From Symsagittifera roscoffensis (taxonomy: Eukaryota > Xenacoelomorpha > Acoela > Convolutidae), in the NCBI RefSeq assembly GCF_963678635.1, contig NC_087067.1, forward strand, positions 48,839,618-48,903,617: a stretch of DNA of 64,000 nucleotides. Direction: 5' to 3'. Positions 56,921 to 64,000 of the stretch are shown here, one piece after another (positions within the stretch are counted from its first letter, which is position 1; each line of letters begins with the position of its first letter). A model generated the notes under the pieces. It was given only the letters and a program-made list of their open reading frames with translations. It was not told where the DNA came from and ran no database searches. A program made the translations under genes and the position numbers.

Positions 56921-58154
56921 ACGTATTAGACCGAATGGGCCAAGCGCCAGCAAGGAGGACCATTCATCCGCGACGAAGATTAGGACCTGTCAACTCAACA
57001 ATTGACACAACCACAGGCACCTCGAGATCGGAAACGACGAGTACGAGAAGAGAGGAACGACGTCCAGACATATTTTTTTCTTGTGGTCGAGACCGATACC
57101 TTTCCCCTGGCATGACTATAAGCAAGACCTGATGAAGTTGAATCTTCGAACGGTGAAATTTGCAGCCATTGCAATGAGGATGCTGAATGGGGCAAAGCTC
57201 TCCGTGAACGGACTATATTCGATTGAGGAAGTGGACTGGTTGAGAGCAGCCGGAATCCATTTTTAGCTCCATCTAGGCCTTACGATTCGCTGACCTGAAA
57301 TAACACCATGAGTCCAGTAAATGCCAGACCTTTGCAGGACGTACGAATGAGCCTTGGCGAAGGAAACTGAGAAGAAAGGGCAGAAAGATTTCTGACGACT
57401 AGAGCACCAATAGGACAACAAGTAAAGATGTTTAAACAAGTGCGGGCATATCCCTCTCACGTGAAAGAAAGGGCATATCTAAAACAAGTAGCCCAAGAAA
57501 GCAATGTCGAGGGATATGGCGAGCTGAAAATCCGAATGGACGAGACTATCTTTGCGGCATACGAGAATGTAGAGATGAGGAAAGCCAAGATTTTAGTAGC
57601 TGCGAGCTCGGACTTTGCGTACCCTTCTAAGTCCTTATTTTGGCCTGGCTTGATAATGCTGGCGGCAATCGACCTGGACCTAATGCAGTCTGTATCAGTG
57701 GCGAACGGGGTCTAACGACAAACTGAAAAGAACCCGATTACGCATTGTAGGGGTTTTCTGAGCAGATTCAGAGAACCTACAACGGCGGAAGATGCAGTAA
57801 GGCCAGCAATGATAGATATTCTAGAGTCAATGGGCGAGATAATGGATACGTTTAAAGAAGGAGCAGTAGTAGATACTAATGACAACAGCTGCTTGTTCAG
57901 TTGTTCTATGAATTGGAAAACGGGCTTGTTTTTGCTTAAAAGTATGAAACACGGTTCCCAGTTGACATTTATTTTAAATATGTCGTTTTAAATTCAAGTT
58001 TTTGGTCGATCGTTTTACAGGGAGTCAGAGGGAACTGGAGTGATTGCTGGGGCGATGGATTAGATGCATTGCTGGGGCGATGCATTGGGCAGTTCGTTTG
58101 TTGGCGGTGATGTTTCTTCTTGAGTTTTGATGGGGGATGTGCTTGTTGGTCATT
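56921..58154 (+). pseudogene. Gag-like tail, repeat after Penelope copy 2
   Basis: It repeats 52488-53718 (and 39450-40690) from gacgtattagaccgaatggg to ggtcattt, here without the 470-bp deletion seen after Penelope copy 1. The 95-codon frame is 57428-57715. A short gctggggcgatg duplication lies at 58050-58082. Confidence 0.75.
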
Positions 58155-60184
58155 TCAGTCAAAAGAAGCGCAGCTTAGTATAAGTATCTGATAGACTCGT
58201 AACCTGATATCAGATCAATCTGATTGAGGTTCTTTCAACTCCAGTTTCTTCTCTGCATTTGTTAGTTTTCTCAATTTGGTTGGCTTGATTCCGAACAATC
58301 TGACTTTTTTCTTCTATCCACGTTGTACTTTAATCTTCCGTATCTAGAAAATTCCTAGAATTTTGACTGAAATATGTGATGAAGGGACTCCTGACTGTAA
58401 CCTCGGTTACTATGATACTTTAGACGGCTAATTGTTTAGACTTTACCAGTCTGTAATTTGAACTAATTTTGTCTCTGTATTGATGCTGCGGCTAATTTTT
58501 TTCAATAAAGGAAGTCTTCTCTCTTTTCTTTGATGATTATTCGTGGTAACCGATTTATTTGCATTCATAAGCGTATTCATAAAATATGCTATTTATAAGC
58601 GTATTCACGTATTCATAAGCGTATTAGCTCATTAGCCTATTCATGAGACTTGCACATGCTCTTCGGTTGTGCATGTTTATTCAATGTAGCAGATTGGGAA
58701 CACTTCTTTCACTTTCCGGTTACCTTTATTATACGGTTTGGGTTTTTTTCATGCTCTCTGATAACGTTTCTAAAAATAATGTTTGTTTTCCTTGTAATCA
58801 TTCAACTGAATTTTTCAGAGCATGCCCGTTGTTTACTCTGATCTCTCACCAGGATCAGTGTATCTAAAGATTGATCAAGGTTGGGAAGCAGCTTCATCGA
58901 GACCAGTTTTACTTAGAGGTACGCTTAATTTACTCAGTTTTTTGCAGTGAAAGAAATGTCAATCTGCGCATGTCGAAGGGCCTGGAAAACAAACCTTTCA
59001 TGAATCACATGTCTTTGTAGACTTCAATATAACCTAATTTCATGCTCTAAATCTGGTAAAATTAAGAAATATTCTTAGGTGGGAAGGAATACGAGTAAAA
59101 AACACTTTATTTGCACATCGAAATTAATTTCAATACACAAGTGTATGTCAAATGTTTTCTATCAATTCATAAAAAGATTCTAACATCATTAGATACGCAT
59201 AGTTACAATAAACAAAACAAAATCTATTACAATTATTGATGATTACTTTTCACCTGAGAGCTTCAAGGTGGTTTATATATAAATGTTCTTATATAAACTT
59301 GAAGCTTTTCCATGAAACTCTACCATGAGTTGCCACAGAGGGGTCTTCTTTAAATAATAACAAATAATAATTCTTGAATTTTTATCCTTGCTTTTCTGTA
59401 TGTTAGTATGTCTTTAAAGTTGACTTTGTCATCTGTTAGTTTGTTCCAGATTACCACGGACTTTTTAAAGAAGGAATTTTCTATGTATTGCCCATTTTAT
59501 CTGAGAGGACACCGGAATAAACAACAATACACGTCATGTAGTACCCGAGACACCGACATAAACATTTCGTGCCACAATCAATAAACATTCCTCATAGAAA
59601 ATCATTTCAGCATAGATTGTACACTTTCAGTATTTCTCTGTTCTTTATACCGATGGTTAACTCAAAACCCTTCGCTTGATTGTATCTGTCGCCGAAATAT
59701 AATTTTTTGTTTCTTGTGTTAATATCTATTTGGTGGTTATCATACTTAATATTTTTATAGGCTGGCAATAATTGATGTTGTTTTTTCCAAAAGTGACATA
59801 GTATTTTATAGTCTAGGAACATTGTTACTGGCAATATATTCTGTTTTTCCAGAGATATCATTAAGTTAGCGGATATTCCTTTTAAAAGAATTGCTGGGTA
59901 ATGTAAATGACTAATTACCAGTGCATTCATTATCAAGAATCTTGTTTTTAGTGGCAATGGCGTTTTGATTGATTGAAGTGTTTTTATTCCGCATGCCATT
60001 TTCCTGAGAATTTTTTTGATTTCATCTTGGAATGTTAGAAACTGATCTCGAACTACTCCTAGGTATTTAACATTGGTTTTTTCCTCAATTATTTTTATCA
60101 TCTAGAGTTATAGTATACTTTTCATCCTTTTTCCTTGAATGTTTTTTGCTGAAAACGTTGAGTTCTGTTTTTTTTTGCATTCAG
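58155..60184. repeat. Composite repeat unit B3
   Basis: Third copy of unit B (shift 13514 from B1). It has a 37-bp insertion (about 58849-58886, including caggatcagtgtatctaaag) relative to B1/B2, and tttgcacatcgaaattaattt in place of the palindrome of B1/B2. It leads without a break into a full-length endonuclease-type frame. Confidence 0.75.
59607..60101 (-). pseudogene. LINE RT thumb/C-terminal fragment, unit B3
   Basis: A 164-codon frame as in B1, with VRDQFLTF and WKKQHQLLPAYKN variants. Open throughout, but it lacks the catalytic palm. Confidence 0.7.
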
Positions 60185-60995
60185 TGATCTAGAACGGGAC
60201 ATCATAGCATTGCCATGCTCAGCTGGTGGCTTAGGTCTGATAAATCCAACAGAATGTGCGTCTCGTTTCTATGAAAACTCGGTCAAGCTGACAAACAAAC
60301 TGAAAAACGCAATTATTGCTAAACAAGATCTTATTGACTACACGAATAGAACTGGACGAGCAGAAATTTCAGGATCGAACCATAAACATGCTAAAGAAGC
60401 CCTCGAAATTGTGTATTCCCGAAGTGAGAATGAAATGAAGCGCACGCTAGACCTGCTACAGCCAAAAGGAACATCCGCATGGCTGACTTGTCTGCCATCT
60501 AGGGAGCAGAATTTTTACATGAACAGAGACGAGTTCCGGGATGCGCTATGTCTCCGATATGGATGGCACCTGAAAGGAATGGCTCAAACTTGTGAAAATG
60601 GCGCAGCAAATGATATCGACCAAGCCTTGATTTGTAAGTTGGTTGGTTTCGTCATAATGCGTCACAACGCTGTCCGCGACGTCGAAGCCGACTTTTTACG
60701 TAACGTGTGCAAGGATGTGAGCGTTGAGCCCGGTCTGATCCATTTGACGGGAAATGAAGAACTTGCAAGTGGAAGCAATCTGGAAGACAATGCAAGACTG
60801 GATATTTCTTGTCGAGGTTTTTGGGCGCCGCTGCAGAAAATGTTTCTTGACGTCCGTTTCACACACCCGAACGCTCCAAGTAATAGGAACCGAAAACTGA
60901 AGCCACTCCTAAAGACTCAATCTGCGAATGTCGAAGGGACTGGAAAACAAACCTTTCATGAATCACATGTCTTTGTAGACTTCAATATAACTTAA
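60185..60995 (+). pseudogene. Retroelement C-terminal domain: zinc-finger and restriction-like endonuclease-type, copy 1
   Basis: Open for about 269 codons. LERDIIALPCSAGGLGLINP is followed by GTSAWLTCLPSREQNF, EFRDALCLRYGWHLKG, a zinc-finger-like C...D.ALICK, then GFVIMRHNAVRDVEADFL, EPGLIHLTG, NARLDISCRGFW and FLDVRFTHPNAPSN. The order finger, RHN..RD, then acidic LD and D.R motifs resembles the finger-plus-restriction-like nuclease end of some non-LTR elements; this is inferred from pattern only. In this copy the finger His is Gln, one finger Cys is Asn and GGF is VGF. A polypyrimidine-CAG tract precedes it. No upstream RT is on this strand. Confidence 0.6.
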
Positions 60996-62139
60996 TTTCA
61001 TGCTATAAATCTGGTAAAATTAAGAAAAATATTCTTAGGTGGGAAGGAATACGAGAAAAAAAAACACTTTATTTGCACATCGAAATTAATTTCAATACAC
61101 AAGTGTATGTCAAATGTTTTCTATCAATTCATAAAAAGATTCTAACATCATTAGATACGCATAGTTACAATAAACAAAACAAAATCTATTACAATTATTG
61201 ATGATTACTTTTCACCTGAGAGCTTCAAGGTGGTTTATATATAAATGTTATTATATAAACTTGAAGTTTTTCCATGAAACTCTACCATGAGTTGCCACAG
61301 AGGGGTCTTCTCTAAATAATAATAAATAATAATTCTTGAATTTTTATCCTTGCTTTTCTGTATGTTAGTATGTCTTTAAAGTTGACTTTGTCATCTGTTA
61401 GTTTGTTCCAGATTACCACGGACTTTTTAAAGAAAGAATTATCTATGTATTGCCCATTTTATCTGAGAGGACACCTGAAGAAACAACAATACACGTCCTG
61501 TAGTACCCGAGACACCGACATAAACATTATGTGCCACAGTCAATAAACCTTCCTCATAGAATATCATTACTGCATAGATTGTACACTTTCAGTATTTCTT
61601 TGTTCTTTATACCGATGGTTAACTCAAAACCCTTCGCTTGATTGTGTCTGTCGCCCAAATATAATTTTTTGTTTCTTGTGTTAATATCTATTTGGTGGTT
61701 ATCATACTTAAAGTTAATATAGGCTGGCAATAATTGATGTTGTATTTTCCAAAAGTGACATAGTATTTTATAGTCCAGGAACATTGTTACTGGCAATATA
61801 TTCTGTTTTTCCAGAGATATCATTAAGTTAGCGGATATTCCTTTTAAAAGAATTGCTGGGTAATGTAAATGACTAATTACCAGTGCATTCATTATCAAGA
61901 ATCTTGTTTTTAGTGGCAATGGCTTTTGATTGAAGTGTTTTTATTCCGCATGCCATTTTCCTGAGAATTTTGTTGATTTCATCTTGGAATGTTAGAAACT
62001 GATCTCGAACTACTCCTAGGTATTTAACATTGGTTTTCTCCTCAATTATTTTTATCATCTAGAGTTATAGTATACTTTTCATCCTTTTTCCTTGAATGTT
62101 TTTTTCTGAAAACGTTGAGTTCTGTTTTTTTTTGCATTC
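60996..62139. repeat. Tandem unit spacer with LINE fragment, unit U4
   Basis: It repeats 59030-60184 and continues at 62952. The AT-rich tail after the endonuclease-type frame is followed by the minus-strand LINE RT fragment and the TTTTTTTTTGCATTCAG tract. The repeat period here is about 1957 bp. Confidence 0.8.
61554..62058 (-). pseudogene. LINE RT thumb/C-terminal fragment, unit U4
   Basis: Same protein as in the other units, split into frames 61873-62058 and 61554-61919 by a short deletion near 61925 (cgttttgattgattg becomes cttttgattg). Confidence 0.7.
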
Positions 62140-62951
62140 AGTGATCTAGAACGGGACATCATAGCATTGCCATGCTCAGCTGGTGGTTTAGGTCTGATAA
62201 ATCTAACAGAATGTGCGTCTCGTTTCTATGAAAACTCGGTCAAGCTGACAAACAAACTGGAAAACGCAATTATTGCTAAACAAGATCTTATTGACTACAC
62301 GAATAGAACTGGACGAGCAGAAATTTCAGATCGAACCGTAAACATGCTAAAGAAGCCCTCGAAATTGTGTATTCCCGAAGTGAGAATGAAATGAAGCGCA
62401 CGCTAGACCTGCTACAGCCAAAAGGAACATCCGCATGGCTGACTTGTCTGCCATCTAGGGAGCAGAATTTTTACATGAACAGAGACGAGTTCCGGGATGC
62501 GCTATGTCTCCGATATGGATGGCACCTGAAAGGAATGGCTCAAACTTGTGAGTATGGCGCAGCAAATGATATTGACCATGCCTTGATTTGTAAGTTGGGT
62601 GGTTTCGTCATAATGCGTCACAACGCTGTCCGCGACGTCGAAGCCGACTTTTTACGTAACGTGTGCAAGGATGTGAGCGTTGAGCCCGGTCTGATCCAAT
62701 TGGCGGGAATTGAAGAACTTGCAAGTGGAAGCAATCTGGAAGACAATGCAAGACTGGATATTTCTTGTCGAGGTTTTTGGGCGCCACTGCAGAAAATGTT
62801 TCTTGACGTCCGTTTCACACACCCGAACGCTCCAAGTAATTGGAACAGAAAACTGAAGCCACTCCTAAAGACTCAATCTGCGAATGTCGAAGGGACTGGA
62901 AAACAAACCTTTCATGAATCACATGTCTTTGTAGACTTCAATATAACTTAA
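62140..62951 (+). pseudogene. Zinc-finger/restriction-like endonuclease-type domain, copy 2
   Basis: It repeats 60185-60995 with one lost G near 62331, which splits it into 62167-62394 and 62367-62951. It keeps the finger His (DIDHALICK) and GGFVIMRHN; one finger Cys is Tyr. The two copies therefore carry different lesions. Confidence 0.6.
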
Positions 62952-64000
62952 TTTCATGCTATAAATCTGGTAAAATTAAGAAATATTCTTAGGTGGGAAG
63001 GAATACGAGAACAAAAAACACTTTATTTGCACATCGACATTAATTTCAATACACAAGTGTATGTCAAAGGTTTTCTATCAATTCATAAAAAGATTATAAC
63101 ATCATTAGATACGCATAGTTACAATAAACAAAACAAAATCTATTACAATTATTGATGATTACTTTTCACCTGAGAGCTTCAAGGTGGTTTATATATAAAT
63201 GTTATTATATAAATTTGAAGCTTTTCCATGAAACTCTACCATGAGTTGCCACAGAGGGGTCTTCTTTAAATAATAATAAATAATAATTTTTGAATTTTTA
63301 TCCTTGCTTTTCTGTATGTTAGTATGTCTTTAAAGTTGACTTTGTCATCTGTTAGTTTGTTCCAGATTACCACGGACTTTTTAAAGAAGGAATTTTCTAT
63401 GTATTGCCCATTTTATTTGAGAGGACACCGGAAGAAACAACAATACACGTCCTGCAGTACCCGAGACACCGACATAAACATTTTGTGCCACAATCAATAA
63501 ACATTCCTCATAGAAAATCATTTCAGCATAGATTGTACACTTTCAGTATTTCTCTGTTCTTTATACCGATGGTTAACTCAAAACCCTTCGCTTGATTGTA
63601 TCTGTCGCCGAAATATAATTTTTTGTTTCTTGTGTTAATATCTATTTGGTGGTTATCATACTTAATATTTTTATAGGCTGGCAATAATTGATGTTGTTTT
63701 TTCCAAAAGTGACATAGTATTTTATAGTCTAGGAACATTGTTACTGGCAATATATTCTGTTTTTCCAGAGATATCATTAAGTTAGCGGATATTCCTTTTA
63801 AAAGAATTGCTGGGTAATGTAAATGACTAATTACCAGTGCATTCATTATCAAGAATCTTGTTTTTAGTGGCAATGGCGTTTTGATTGATTGAAGTGTTTT
63901 TATTCCGCATGCCATTTTCCTGAGAATTTTTTTGATTTCATCTTGGAATGTTAGAAACTGATCTCGAACTACTCCTAGGTATTTAACATTGGTTTTTTCC
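62952..64000. repeat. Tandem unit, partial (U5), to window end
   Basis: Repeats 60996-62040. The minus-strand LINE fragment (63523 to beyond 63915) is open and is cut by the window end, so the array continues. Confidence 0.8.
63523..64000 (-). pseudogene. LINE RT thumb/C-terminal fragment, unit U5 (cut by window)
   Basis: Same frame as at 59607-60101, reading in from the window edge through ACGIKTLQSIKTPLPLKTR. Confidence 0.7.

Larger units (their letters stand above)
48884..56930. repeat. Second copy of the 8-kb block 35843-43899
   Basis: It corresponds to 35843-43899 at a shift falling from 13041 to 13029-13031 through small indels. It contains the integrase end, acidic extension, macrodomain, spacer, gag-like frame with SGNH domain, gag tail and reversed Penelope element in the same order. 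Most differences are single substitutions. Confidence 0.9.

Noticed and set aside
1-64000. CRISPR array, bacterial operon or phage region
   Set aside because: Repeats lack CRISPR spacing, genes have spliceosomal introns, and no bacterial ribosome-binding pattern is seen.
1-64000. Assignment to a particular clade such as larvaceans or cnidarians
   Set aside because: Relaxed splice donors and the element types are suggestive but occur in several animal groups; the sequence alone does not decide.

Overview
The window is eukaryotic, almost certainly from an invertebrate metazoan. It is AT-rich, has two host genes split by long introns, and is dense with decayed retroelements. I cannot name the clade. 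There are no bacterial-style operons, rRNA genes or CRISPR arrays, and no intact tRNA. A run of exactly 200 N (31106-31305) divides it into two very different halves.

Left half (1-31105). A broken, spliced protein-primed family B DNA polymerase gene of the Polinton/adintovirus type lies at 697-4526 (+). Two host genes follow on the minus strand. The first has four exons of a Cys-loop (nicotinic-type) ligand-gated channel: 23502-23816, 12350-12534, about 7950-8082 and 7392-7544. They cover the signal peptide and extracellular domain only; no transmembrane exon is visible downstream. The second, 437 bp upstream on the same strand, is a three-exon TIMMDC1-like gene (mitochondrial complex I assembly factor): 29842-30031, 25063-25296 and 24254-24459. 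Its splice phases fit and give about 209 codons. Introns hold LINE fossils, a four-copy SINE-like family with tRNA-like parts, a 139-nt foldback hairpin, a 1.1-kb imperfect palindrome, an old tandem array, and a recent 1.9-kb tandem duplication carrying a decayed retrotransposon gag.

Right half (31306-64000). This is nearly all mobile DNA arranged as a composite macrosatellite. A Ty3/gypsy-type element (protease, reverse transcriptase, RNase H, integrase with GPY/F-like module) ends in what I read as an OARD1/TARG1-like macrodomain. About 350 bp later a gag-like frame starts, with coiled-coil potential and an embedded SGNH/GDSL-hydrolase-like domain. A reversed Penelope-like element (reverse transcriptase with a PHD finger between motifs B and C, GIY-YIG nuclease, and a hammerhead-ribozyme-like core) sits at the junction of a 1.2-kb duplication of the gag tail. 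An 8-kb block of this (35843-43899) recurs at 48884-56930. Between and after the blocks are about 2-kb units pairing a minus-strand LINE RT tail with a plus-strand zinc-finger/restriction-like-endonuclease domain.

The most novel items are the retroelement with macrodomain and SGNH hydrolase, the PHD finger inside a Penelope RT, and the nested 13-kb repeat. Nearly all element copies carry stops or frameshifts. Lesions shared between copies show that the block was already damaged when it was duplicated.
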